From NCBI RefSeq assembly GCF_027579695.1, contig NC_083592.1, positions 31,143,961 to 31,207,960 on the forward strand: a stretch of DNA of 64,000 bases. Direction: 5' to 3'. A program made the translations under genes and the position numbers. This document shows, one piece after another, positions 51,508 through 61,615 of this stretch. Every line of letters starts with the position of its first letter. Position 1 is the first letter of the stretch. The notes under the pieces are model-generated. The model worked only from the letters and a program-made list of their open reading frames with translations. It was not told where the DNA came from and ran no database searches. The stretch is from Neoarius graeffei (Eukaryota; Chordata; Actinopteri; Siluriformes; Ariidae).

Positions 51508-52383
51508 ATGGAGTCCTCCCCGTTCGCCGAACTGGTCCATGCCCTCGCCACGGCCCAGCAAAGCCAGCACCAGGCGCTAGTCACCTTCTGAAAGGAACAG
51601 GAACAGCGCTTCGAGGCCCTGGTGCTGGCCCAGCAAGAAGATCGTGAGGCATTCCGGCACCTCCTCGCGTCGGCAGGGTCCACCAGCGCTCCCACTGCGG
51701 GCCCATCCCCCCTCACCCTAACCAAGATGGGCCTGCAGGACGACCCTGAGGCATTTGTCACGCTCTTTGAGCAAGTCGCGGAGACCTCGGGGTGGCCGAT
51801 GGAGTAGTGCGCGGCGCACCTCCTCCCCCTGCTAATGGGAGAGGCGCAGCTGGCCGCACTACAGCTCCCCGCCGACCACCGGCTGGCCTTATTGGACCTC
51901 CGCCGGGCCATCCTCCAGCGTGTGGGGCGCACCCCTGAGCAGCAGCGTCAGTGCTTCCGCGCTTTGCGCTTGGAGGAAGTCGGCCGGCCGTTCGCGTTTG
52001 GCCAGCAACTCCGGGACGCCTGCTGGCGGTGGTTGAGGGCCGACAACCGCGACACCAAGGGGATCATCGACCAGGTGGTACTGGAGCAATTCGTCGCTCG
52101 CTTGCCAGCAGGAACCGCAGAGTGGGTCCAGTGCCACCGCCCGGCATCGCTGGATCAGGCAATCGAGCTGGCAAAGGACCATATGGCGGCTGTCCCGGCG
52201 GCAGGACAGCAGACAGCCTCTTCTCTCTCTCTCTCTCTCCCCCTCTCCTCCTGTGTCTCATCCTCGCCCCATTCCCCCACCGTGGAGGCGGGGGCCGGCG
52301 CCACCTGTGCCGGCCCGCCGCACCCGCGGTGCCCTCCCGTTTCTCCCTTCTGTGTCTGTCTCCCCCCCCCCTCAGGTGAGTGA
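51508..52383 (+). pseudogene. SCAN-like gag with two nonsense codons, copy 2
   Basis: It begins MESSPFAELVHALATAQQSQ. TGA in the phrase VTF-stop-KEQEQR and TAG in GWPME-stop-CAA break it. The capsid part (RVGRTPEQQRQCFRALRLEE, ACWRWLRADNRD, EWVQCHRPASLDQAI) is intact and retains the Trp lost in copy 1. It ends PPPSGE-stop just after a C10 tract, while the protease frame (+1) is already open. Confidence 0.92.
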
Positions 52384-53104
52384 GCCCCAGAGCACCGGTG
52401 CGGAGAGGAAGCTGGGGCCGGTTTGCTGGCGCTGCGGGGAGCCGGGCCACCTCCAACAACAGTGCACGGTAATGGAGGTGGGCGCGGTGGTTCAGATCCC
52501 CGACGCGCCAGGAGCCGCCCTCGATCAGGCCGGAGCGTATCGCATACCGGTGAGTATACAAGGGGATACATATCAGGCGTTGGTGGATTCTGGTTGTAAT
52601 CAGACCTCAATTCACCAAAGCCTGGTGCAAAACGAGGCATTGGGGGGAGCACAGGGGGTGAAAGTGTTGTGTGTGCACGGGGACGTTCACAGCTACCCTT
52701 TGGTGTCGGTCCACATTTTTTTCCAAGGGGAAAAATTTATAGTGAAGGCGGCGGTTAATCCTCGCCTTACCCACTCTATGATTTTGGGGACTGATTGGCC
52801 AGGATTTCAGGAGTTAATGACACACTTAGTGAAGAGTGGGTCCTGCCATTTAATAGGGGGAGGTCCCGGTGTCGCTTTGGCGGGAGCAGCTGTCGCAGAG
52901 CCATCCACGTCATCTCTGCGTCAGAGTGAGGAGCCACCGGCCCCTCCTCTCTCTGTTGGGGAATCCCTCGTGGATTTCCCATTAGAGCAGTCGCGAGATG
53001 AAACTCTGCGGCATGCGTTTGACCAAGTGAGAGTAATCGATGGTCAAACGCTCCAGCCGAACGCCGAACTCCCGAGTTGGAATCCCGAAAGAGATTCTGA
53101 CTGA
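52253..53104 (+). pseudogene. Zinc knuckle, protease and truncated integrase, copy 2
   Basis: CWRCGEPGHLQQQC, ALVDSGCNQTS and HSMILGTDWP are present. The frame continues into ESLVDFPLEQSRDETLRHAF, the start of the integrase part in copy 1, and shows that the two belong to one polyprotein. About 0.5 kb of integrase is then missing at AELPSWNPERDSD: the zinc finger and the first catalytic Asp are gone. Confidence 0.9.
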
Positions 53105-54379
53105 TCAAGGCACCTCGTTTATGTCATGAACACTGAACGAACTGTATGGGTTATTAGGTATTAAGCCGATCCACACCAGCGTGTATCACCCACAAACGGA
53201 CTGTTTAGTTGAATGGTTTAATCGCACCCTCAAGAACATAATTAAAAAATTCGTAAGTGAGGACGCACATAACTTGCAGTGCGAGAGGTCCCCCAAGCCT
53301 CCACGGGGTTCTCCCCGTTTGAATTATTATATGCGTGTAAGCCGCGCGGCATTCTAGATGTGCTGCGAGAAAATTGGGAGGAGGGACCTTCACCAAGTAA
53401 AAACGAAATTCAATACGTTATTGACCTGCGTGCAAAACTCCACACCCTTATGCACCTAACCCAGGAGAATTTGCGGCAGGCCCAAGAACGACAAACCCGC
53501 CTGTATGACAAGGGTACGCATCTTAGAGAGTTCGCACCGGGAGATAAAGTACTCGTACTGTTGCCCACATCGAGCTCTAAATTAGTCGCCAAGTGGCAAG
53601 GACCCTTTGAGGTCACACGGCGAGTCGGGGACGTTGACTATGAGGTGAGGCGAACGGACAGGGGTGAGGCGCTACAGGTTTATCACCTCAATCTACTCAA
53701 ACTCTGGAACGAGGAGTTCCCCGTAGCGTTGTTGTCGGTGGTTCCAGAGAAGGCAGAGCTGGGGCCGGAGGTTCAAAAGGGAACACTGGCATCGCGTACC
53801 TCTCCGGTCCCCTGTGGAGACCACCTCTCCCCGACCCAACTCGCGGAGGTTGCCCAGTTGCAGACCGAGTTTTCGGACGTGTTCTCGCCCCTGCCCGGCC
53901 GCACCAACCTCATAGAGCACCACATTGAGATGCCCCCGGGGGTGGTAGTGCGTAGCCACCCTTACAGGCTACCCGAACACAAAAAAAAAGTGGTTCGGGA
54001 AGAACTCAAGGCCATGCTCGAAATGGGCATCGTCGAGGAGTCCCACAGTGACTGGAGCAGCCCAGTGGTCTTGGTACCCAAGGCCAATGGGTCGGTCCAG
54101 TTCTGTGTGGACTATAGAAAAGTCAACGCGGTGTCTAAATTCGACGTGTACCCAATGCCTCGTATTGATGAGTTGCTCGATCGACTAGGCACTGCTCGCT
54201 TTTATTCGACACTGGATTTGACAAAGGGATATTGGCAGATCCCCTTGACTCCACTATCCCGAGAAAAAACGGCCTTTTCCACACCATTTGGTTTACACCA
54301 ATTCGTCACACTTCCGTTTGGGCTGTTTGGGGCGCCCGCTATGTTTCAGCGGCTGATGGACAGGGTCCTCTGCCCCCAC
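53105..54379 (+). pseudogene. Integrase C-terminus and RT N-part, copy 2
   Basis: Remains of the second and third integrase motifs (LTDQGTSF-like, then altered LVEWFNRTLKN where Trp replaces Arg after the Glu) precede the open frame from 53279. That frame has KWQGPFEV (GPY/F), then RT with FCVDYRKVN, LDLTKGYWQIPL and FGLFGAPAMFQRLMD. It breaks at the hAT insertion site (54380). Confidence 0.9.
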
Positions 54380-54568
54380 CAGAGCCGGCCCGTGGCATAG
54401 GCAATATAGGCAAATGCTAAGGGCGCTGCGTCCATCCAGGGGCGCAGAAACGGGGGGAGAAAAATTATGATTTCCACTATTCTGAAAACGAGTCAGCATT
54501 ATAATGTCTTAGCCTAATTTAATTGTACAGCAAAGCATGTAGTCAGGGTGCGATTTGTCAAAAAAAGC

Positions 54569-54602
54569 GGGGTGGGGTGGGTGGGGTGGGGTGGGGTGTG
54601 GT
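54569..54602. repeat. (GGGGT)n-like tract
   Basis: Six or so GGGGT/GGGTG units inside the hAT element. G-rich enough to consider a quadruplex. Confidence 0.85.
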
Positions 54603-55211
54603 GGTGGTTGTTAATCATGAAACAATAAGCGTACAACAGTGGTTCGCCCTGTCTATAGTGTGTCTTCGGGCGCGCAAGTGCGCATCCGCGGCTATTCTCT
54701 GTTTTGGCCATGTAATCATAGCCGGCGATTGCCTACAGCGCAAAGTGTGCCCAGGGGTGCCAAGGGTGACCAAAACCCCACCAAAAAGGAGGGATGGATT
54801 TATTGAATGGAGATGTTACCAAGTGCATCAGTGGTGTACAGTGTTTTCAGCCACTGTGCTGCGCTGCCGAACTCTAGTACCGCGGAACACTAGTGTGCCG
54901 TGAGAGATCACCAAGTGTACCATGGAAAATTATAGAATGACTGTATATTGTAAATACTGGCAACAGCGTTTTAGTTTCAGTCAACATTTTCTATTGGTGA
55001 TGTGCCTTGAGATTTTTTCATTGAAAAAAGTGCGCCCTGGCTCAAAAAGGTTGAAAAACAAGTGTAGCCTACGCAGTAGTGGTCGGTGATTTCCTTATGC
55101 CTACTAAAAATGCACAGTGATAGGTTATAAGGGGGGCGGGGGGAGCGGTGTTCATCGGGGAATGAGAATGGCTATCCACTGCAAAAAGTAGCCCAGACTA
55201 CAAGTGCTTAA

Positions 55212-55290
55212 ATGAAGAAATCCAAACTCTCATGTGCGCAAGGGCGCAAACGAAGGCTACAGGAAGAAACAAATAGAGCCAAGTATAGAG
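55212..55290 (+). CDS. Residual first exon of a hAT transposase
   Basis: ATG to a splice donor (AGAG|GTAAGTC). The peptide MKKSKLSCAQGRKRRLQEET plus NRAKYR fits the basic N-terminus that many hAT transposases have before their zinc finger. No later exon survives in the element. Confidence 0.55.
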
Positions 55291-55891
55291 GTAAGTCTGA
55301 TCTAATCTCTCATATCAACCATTATAGTGGCAAATTAATATTTTAGACGCCTGAATCAATGTCTGCCTAGCTAATTAGATGCAAACAGCAATAGACTTCA
55401 ATAACAAAGTACCCATAATAGCACTTTTGTTTGAAAATACAGCCCATTGATGTCCTAACAGGGTGCTTAAGTTTGCACAATTTAGAATTGTAGAATTTTT
55501 TATTCATTTAATTTGTTAATTCTTCAGAGATGACTTAACTTTTAATAGTAAAAAAGAAACTAAAAATAATTTCTTGTTTATTGTCCATGCACTACACTTT
55601 GAACAGGGTGCGGAAGAGTTTTTGCCCATTATATGGAGATATGTATTGAATTTGTGTGGTCATTTTACTTTGTGACACTTTATGTTAATAATGATAACAA
55701 TAATAACAATAATGAAAAAGATAAAAATGACTTCTTGTTTATTGTCCATGCACCGTACATTGTTTAATAGTAATAGAATAGAGTGATGAGATTAAAGTGT
55801 TATTTATATGTTATTAGAGGGTTTTTTTTCTTGGGGGGGGCGCCAAAACTCAATCTCGCCTAGGGCAGCCAAAGACCTAGAGCCGGCCCTG

Positions 55892-56300
55892 GCCCCCACG
55901 CCACCTATGCGGCTGCCTACCTCGACGACATCATCGTCTATAGTAATGACTGGCCGGGGCACCTCGAACATCTGAGGGCTGTCCTTAGGTCGCTGAGGCG
56001 AGCGGGTCTCACGGCCAACCCGAAGAAGTGTGCGATTGGGTGGGTGGAAGTACGGTATCTGGGCTTCCACTTGGGCAACGGGCAGGTGCGTCCCCAAATT
56101 AACAAGACCGCAGGAATTGCGGCCTGCCTGAGGCCCAAGACCAAAAAGGGGGGGAGACAGTTTCTGGGGCTGGCTGGCTATTATCGTAGGTTTATACTTA
56201 ATTATTCGGATGTCACCAGCCCACTGACTGATCTCACTAAAAAGGGGGCACCAGATCCGGTCCAGTGGACGGAGCAATGCCAGCGGGCTTTTTCGGAGGT
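55892..56300 (+). pseudogene. RT C-part, copy 2
   Basis: After the hAT element the frame resumes with AYLDDIIVYSNDWPGHLEHL, an intact YLDD site, then YLGFHLGNGQV and KKGGRQFLGLAGYYRRF. It ends in the G-run at about 56318, which is one G shorter than in copy 1. Confidence 0.9.
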
Positions 56301-56762
56301 AAAGGCCGCACTGTGTGGGGGCCACTTTTACACTCCCCTGACTTTTCTCTCCCCTTTATGTTGCAGACGGATGCGTCGGACAGAGGGCTGGGGGCTGTTT
56401 TGTCCCAGGAGGTGGAGGGGGAGGACCGCCCAGTCTTATACATCAGTAGGAAGCTGTCAGTGCGGGAGGGGCGCTACAGCACTTTCGAAAAAGAATGCCT
56501 GGCAATCAAGTGGGAGGTCCTCGCCCTCCGTTACTACCTGCTGGGGCGCCCTTTCACCCTCTGTTTGGACCACGCGCCCCTCCAGTGGCTCCACCGCATG
56601 AAGGATGCCAACGCGTGGATCACCCGTTGGTATCTAGCACTCCAACCCTTTAATTTCAGGGTGGTCCACAGGCCGGGGGCGCAGATGGTCGTGGCGGACT
56701 TCCTCTCCTGTCAAGGGGGGGGGTGGGGAGTCGGCTGCAGGCCGGACAGCCGCCCGGCCTGA
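56301..56762 (+). pseudogene. RNase H, copy 2 (frameshifted)
   Basis: After a one-base loss the other frame reads LLHSPDFSLPFMLQTDASDR, then YSTFEKECLAIKWEVLALRY and CLDHAPLQWLHRM. It ends DFLSCQGGGWG. These are the Asp and Glu blocks of Ty3 RNase H. Confidence 0.9.
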
Positions 56763-56779
56763 GTCGGGCGGTGGGGGTA

Positions 56780-57087
56780 TGTGGCAGCGGGGGCGTGGTC
56801 AAGCACCGGTCTGTGACAGGAGGGCGGAGTCAGGGAAGGTAAGTGGCAGAATCGCTACACCTGATGTCAATTAACCTGTGTTTGTGTGTGTCTTCCCAGT
56901 GACCGTGCCCTACTTAAGGAGGGAGAGCGAGAGCAGAGGAGCTCATCCCCGAACCAGATGCCGGTCGTGTGTGTCTGTTTGGTTTAAAAGTTGTTCACTG
57001 AAAAGTGTGGCAATAAAAGCCCTATTTCCGAACCTGATCTCTGTCCTGCCGTCCTCTGTGCTCCACCCACCCATACAAACCGTTACA
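56780..57087 (+). repeat. 3' LTR of gypsy copy 2
   Basis: 308 bp. The likely polypurine tract GGGCGGTGGGGGTA lies just before it. Confidence 0.94.
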
Positions 57088-57431
57088 GTCTCCAAACAGT
57101 GTCATAGCACAACTGTATATCTCTAAATAGTGTCATAGCCCAACTTTATGTCTCCAAATAGTGTCATACCACAACTGTATGTCCCCAAATAGTGTCATAG
57201 CACAACCTTATGTCTCCAAATAGTATTATAGCAAAACTTTATGTCTCCAAACAGTCATAGCACAACCTTATGTCTCTAAATAGTGTCATAGCACAACATT
57301 ATTTCTCTAAATAGTGTAATAGCACAACCTTTTCTCCCTAAGTAGTGTCATAGCACAACCTTATGTCTCCAAATAGTGTCATAGCACAGAGCACAACCTT
57401 ATGTCTTTAAATAGTGTCATAGCACAACCAT
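57088..57431. repeat. 31-bp minisatellite, right part
   Basis: About eleven units of GTCTCCAAATAGTGTCATAG CACAACCTTAT type, ending at the 3' end of a Rex1-like LINE. Confidence 0.93.
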
Positions 57432-59315
57432 ATTAGATTAGATTAGATAGAACTTTATTGATCCCTTTGGGAGGGTTCCCTCAGGGAAATTAAAATTCCA
57501 GTAGCATCATTACAAGATAAACAGAGAATAGAAATAGAAAAAACTTCTAGATAAATTAAATTAAACTAGGTATTTGCATATACAAATATAAAAAAGAATA
57601 AGAATAAGATATGGGGAAGAGGAAGGGGAAAAAAAAAGTCTAACAGAAGAGATATTGCACATTATATTGCACATTGTCCAGTATTGTTTATTGTCAAGCT
57701 AGGCTACTGCTCCTTCCCGTCCTCTGTCCTCCTGTTACCCCTCCTCCCCCCCAAGAGAGGATTTGTACAGTCTGATGGTGTGAGGGACAAAGGAGTTTTT
57801 AAGTCTGTTAGTCCTGCACTTGGGAAGGAACATTCTGTCACTGAACATGCTCCTCTGGTTGCTGATGACGGTGTGCAGAGGGTGACTGGCATCGTCCATG
57901 ATGTTCAGTATTTTGTCCATAGTCTTCTTCTCTTCCACCCTCACCAGCGAGTCCAGCTTCATGCCGACCACAGAGCTGGCCCGCCTGATCAGTTTGTCCA
58001 GCCTGGATGTGTCCTTCTTGGATGTGCTGCCCCCCCAGCACACCACGGTATAAAACAGGACACTGGCAACCACGGACTGATAGAACATCCACAGGAGTTT
58101 CCTGCAGATGTTAAAGGACCGCAGCCTCCTCAGGAAGTACAACCTGCTCTGTCCCTTCCTGTACAGGTGGTTGGTGTTGCAAGTCCAGTCCAGCTTGCTG
58201 TCCAGCCACAGCCCGAGGTACTTGTAGGAATCCACAGCCTCCACCTCGACCCCCTCGATCAGAACTGGTTGTGACCTTGGTCTGGACCTCCCAAAGTCAA
58301 TGACCAGCTCCTTGGTCTTCGAGGTGTTGAGCTGCAGATGGTTCCTGTTGCACCAAATGGCAAAGTCCCTCACCAGGCTCCTATACTCCTCCTCTCTGTC
58401 GTCCCTGATACACCCCACGATGGCTGTGTCATCGGCGAACTTCTGAATGTGACACAGCTCCGAGTTGTAGCAGAAGCCCGCGGTGTACAGGGTGAAGAGA
58501 AATGGGGCCAGCACCGTGCCCTGGGGTGCTCCGGTGCTGCTAATCACAGTGTCAGACATGATGTCCTTCAGCCTGACGTACTGCAGCCTGTCGGTGAAGT
58601 AGCTGGAGATCCAGGTGACCAGGCAGGGGTTCACTCGCATCCTGTTCAGTTTGTCCTGAAGCATAAGGGGCTGGATGGTGTTGAAGGCACTCGAGAAGCC
58701 CAAGAAGAGGATCCTCACTATGCCATTTCCCTTATCCAGATGCGAGTGGGCTCGGTGTAGCAGGTAGAGGATGGTGTCTTCCACAGCAACCCCTGCCCGG
58801 TACTCAAACTGCAGACAGTCCTGGGCATGTTGCACCTGGGGTCTGAGGAGGCTGAGGAAGAGCCGCTCCAATGTCTTCATCAGATGTGAAGTGAGTGCCA
58901 CCGGTCGGAAGCCGTTCAGCTTGCTGGGACGGTTCTTCTTGGGAACTGGAATGATACATGATGTCTTCCAGAGGGTGGGCACTCTCCCCAGCTGTAGGCT
59001 GAAAATGCATTGGAGTGGTTCACCCAGTTCAGCAGCGCAGGTCTTCAGTAGTCGGGGACACACCTTGTCCGGGCCTGCTGCTTTCCTGGGGTGAAGTTTC
59101 CTCAGTTGACCTCTGACCTGGTCTGCAGTAATGCATGAAGGAGTCTGTGTTGAGGTGGGTGAGGAGGGGGCTACTGCGATGACTGGGGGGAGGTGTGTTG
59201 AGGGAAGAAAGAGAGATGGCTGCAGTGAGGGGGAGGGTGGGGGGGACGTGGGCTGGTTGAACCAGTTGAAGAAGTCATTCAACTCGTTTGCCCTCTCCAC
59301 TGTCCCTTCAATGAC
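57432..59315 (-). mobile_element. Rex1-like LINE, 5'-truncated
   Basis: Its 3' end on the minus strand is a TCTAATCTAATCTAATA-type short repeat, preceded by a GGGATCAATAAAGTTCTATC block, as in fish Rex1 copies. One RT frame is open; the 5' part with the endonuclease is absent, as is usual for truncated LINEs. It abuts the minisatellite. Confidence 0.85.
57735..59300 (-). CDS. LINE reverse transcriptase (partial, open frame)
   Basis: 521 codons without a stop. The palm motif FADDTAIVGCI is present; SSTGAPQGTVLAPFLFTLYT and FRPVALTSHLMKTLERL are further RT blocks. The C-terminus has the FYQSVVASVLFYTVVCWGGS and LDKLIRRASSVVG blocks of Rex1/Babar. The canonical LD in motif A reads LFLGFSSAFNTI, so the first catalytic Asp (usually LDFSSAF) is changed to Gly, and the enzyme is probably dead despite the open frame. 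The Met at 59300 is not the natural start. Confidence 0.88.
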   Translation of the reverse strand: MERANELNDFFNWFNQPTSPPPSPSLQPSLFLPSTHLPPVIAVAPSSPTSTQTPSCITADQVRGQLRKLHPRKAAGPDKVCPRLLKTCAAELGEPLQCIFSLQLGRVPTLWKTSCIIPVPKKNRPSKLNGFRPVALTSHLMKTLERLFLSLLRPQVQHAQDCLQFEYRAGVAVEDTILYLLHRAHSHLDKGNGIVRILFLGFSSAFNTIQPLMLQDKLNRMRVNPCLVTWISSYFTDRLQYVRLKDIMSDTVISSTGAPQGTVLAPFLFTLYTAGFCYNSELCHIQKFADDTAIVGCIRDDREEEYRSLVRDFAIWCNRNHLQLNTSKTKELVIDFGRSRPRSQPVLIEGVEVEAVDSYKYLGLWLDSKLDWTCNTNHLYRKGQSRLYFLRRLRSFNICRKLLWMFYQSVVASVLFYTVVCWGGSTSKKDTSRLDKLIRRASSVVGMKLDSLVRVEEKKTMDKILNIMDDASHPLHTVISNQRSMFSDRMFLPKCRTNRLKNSFVPHTIRLYKSSLGGEEG

Positions 59316-59619
59316 TCTGTTTGTTTGTGTTTGTGTTTATTTAGCCATAAACGTACAATAAAAACAGTACAGGTGTGGCAGGGATAATGCAAAAAAGCAT
59401 AAAAACTTGTTTCCATTGTGGTCCCTTATCACAGACAAAAAATAGCTACACACAATTAAAAAATAACAAAATAAAAATAATTTGACAATACTATATAACT
59501 GAATATCATGGGGAAGCATAGCAAAAATGTGAAAACTAATACCATAACAAATAATACTGAACAATATTGATAATGTTAATAATAGTAGAAAAACAAGAAA
59601 AGCAAAAGAAAAAAAACAC

Positions 59620-59621
<2 letters not shown>

Positions 59622-59656
<35 letters not shown>
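59622..59656. repeat. (AAT)n microsatellite
   Basis: About 11 AAT/ATA units near the LINE 3' end. Confidence 0.95.
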
Positions 59657-59661
<5 letters not shown>

Positions 59662-59684
59662 AAATGAAATTAAGACTATAGAAA

Positions 59685-61593
59685 CTAAAAATACACATAA
59701 TCTGCTGCTTTCTCATCAAATAGAATGTTGAAAAAGTGCTGTTTTACCTTCTTCTTGAACAGGGAAAATTTTTCTACTGATTTTATTTCTGAAGGTAGTT
59801 CATTCCAAATTTTGGTTGCAGTGTACAGAAAATAAGTTTTTCCAAAAGGACCACACCGGGGGAGCTGAAGAGAAGAGTGACTGGATCTTGTACTGTAGTT
59901 ATGGGTAACATTTTGAATTGCAGAAGACAAGTATTGAGGTGCTGAGAAATTTTGAATTTTGAACATCATATGGGCTTTGAGTTGTTTGGATCTAAAATCA
60001 ACTGGCAACATACCGACCCGTCTAAATTCATCAGCTCCTATGTGTGTTCTGAACGGTGCATTCAAAATAAACCTGATGATTTTATTCTGTGCACACTGGA
60101 GCCATGACTTGCTCCTTTTAGTTGTGCCAGAATACCATGCTGTGCTGGCGTACTAGTCATAGTGACTTTGTAGTAGGCCTGAAGTAAGAAGTTTCTTAGT
60201 GTCTGGACTCAGGTTGCCAGCCTGTCTATACAGAAACTTTAGTTTGGCATTAGATCTGCTGACTATTTTGTCCACAATGCCATCTCCATTTAAGGATTGG
60301 TCTAAAGTTAGACCTAAGTACTTCACTTCAGAAGCACTGGATAAAATATTGCCAGCACATTGCACCTGAATGGTTTTAAAATTGCATAGCCTCTTTTTTG
60401 AAGCAAAGAGGATGGACACTGTCTTGCCCAAATGTAGGGATAATCTATTGTTGGTCAGCCATTCCCTGATCGAATTCATTTCCCTACTTAATCTATGCTC
60501 TATTACCTCTGTACTCTTATCAGCCACAATAAGGGCAGAGTCGTCAGCGTATAGTAGCAATTTGCATGTAACAGCAGAGGTAATATCATTGGCATAGATG
60601 ATGCCAATAGATGAGAAACAGCAGTGGTCCTAATATTGACCCTTGAGGCACCCCACATGTAATACTTGCTGGATTAGACAGGGTGCCACCTATCTCTACA
60701 ACTTGCTGTCTGGGCTCCATATAAGAGCTGAACCAGTCCAATACTGAATTATCAAGACCCATTGCTTGAAGTTTCAGTTGAAGAATTTCATGATCCACCG
60801 TATCAAAGGCTTTTTGGAGATCCAGCAGAACCATACCAACATATTTGCCTTCGTCCATTCCGGATTTGATGTAGTCACAAAGGTGGATCAAACAGGTCTC
60901 AGTAGAATATGAGGGCCTGAAACCAGACTGGAACTGATAGATAAGATTATTCTGAGAGAGATGTTCACTGAGTTGATTATATACCACTCTCTCAAGTAAT
61001 TTTGACATAGTGCTGAGAATCTATATGGGGCGGTAGTTGCCAGGATCTGTTTTGGAACCTTTCTTATGGAGAGGGGTCACCTTTGCATTTTTAAAATCAA
61101 GAGGGATGGTGCCAGATGTCAGTGATAAATTCACAATATGTGCAAGAGGTGACGAGATAAGCTTGGCTCCGTCTTTCATAAAACATGGGGAAATATTATC
61201 CAAACCGGTAGCCTTGCTTGGGTTGAGAGTAGTCAAGATCCTTTCAACTTCTTCTGCAGAGATATTTTTAAAAGTAAAACTATTTGTAACTTTGTCTTGG
61301 TAAAATGAGTCAATGTGGGATTTGCCAAATAAACCTGAACTTTGAGGCAGTTTATTAACAAGATTAGAAGCTATTGAGGTAAAATATTGGTTAAAACATT
61401 CAGAAACTTTGGCTTTGTCACTGCATACTGTGTTGTCAATATTGAGACCAATGTTTCCTGACTTTGTTTGGCTTTTGGATGATGTTCCTAAATTTTTTAA
61501 AACATGCCACATTTTCTTTGGGTTCTGTTTGTGTTCGTCTATTTTACTGGCTATGTAGTCTGATTTGGCAGATTTCTTTAGCAAGTTGACTTG
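59685..61593 (-). pseudogene. Broken RT of the second LINE
   Basis: The segment from about 61593 ends KTDPGNYRPI-stop at 61021, where relatives have Ser; then MSKLLERVVYNQLSEHLSQN, FRPSYSTETCLIHL, LLDLQKAFDTVDHEIL and GVPQGSILGPLLFLIY. A 13-base insertion near 60593-60612 (duplicated ATCTATTGGC-like text) shifts the frame. LLYADDSALIVADKS follows with an intact catalytic pair. A TAG at about 60150 precedes the C-terminal block (TRSSHSSLQLPRCG, ATKIWNELPSEIK). Two nonsense codons and one frameshift: not functional. Confidence 0.85.
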
Positions 61594-61615
61594 AGCAGTT
61601 CACCAAAAAACCCCT

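Larger units (their letters stand above)
54380..55891 (+). mobile_element. hAT element inserted in the gypsy RT gene, 1.5 kb
   Basis: Exact 8-bp duplication GCCCCCAC (54372-54379 and 55892-55899). The ends CAGAGCCGGCCC and, inverted, CAGGGCCGGCTC are hAT-type TIRs. The interior lacks a transposase core but keeps a short exon like the start of hAT transposases (55212-55290). It is a deletion derivative. Joining the host sequence on both sides restores the RT frame into AYLDDIIVYSND. Confidence 0.93.
51154..57087 (+). mobile_element. Gmr1-like Ty3/gypsy LTR retrotransposon, copy 2
   Basis: 308-bp LTRs (51154-51461 and 56780-57087) and GTCTC on both sides (51149-51153, 57088-57092). The same gene order as copy 1, on the plus strand. 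LTRs differ at about 11 sites, so it is somewhat older than copy 1. It carries two nonsense codons in gag, a large integrase deletion, a hAT insertion in RT and a frameshift before RNase H. U3 resembles copy 1 but R/U5 differ, so it is a sister subfamily. Confidence 0.93.
59330..61595 (-). mobile_element. Second LINE, minus strand, degenerate
   Basis: Four frame segments in order on the minus strand cover a linker, RT and C-terminal region of an APE-type LINE (Jockey/CR1/L2-like; clade not settled). It stops at 61595, next to the LINE on the other strand. AT-rich 3' UTR with an (AAT)n tract at 59622-59656. Confidence 0.8.

Noticed and set aside
45281-57431. CRISPR-like array of 31-bp repeats
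   Set aside because: Units are directly adjacent without unique spacers, and the context is a vertebrate genome; it is a minisatellite.
57684-59094. Plus-strand frames over the Rex1-like LINE
   Set aside because: Antisense of a recognised RT with conserved motifs on the minus strand.
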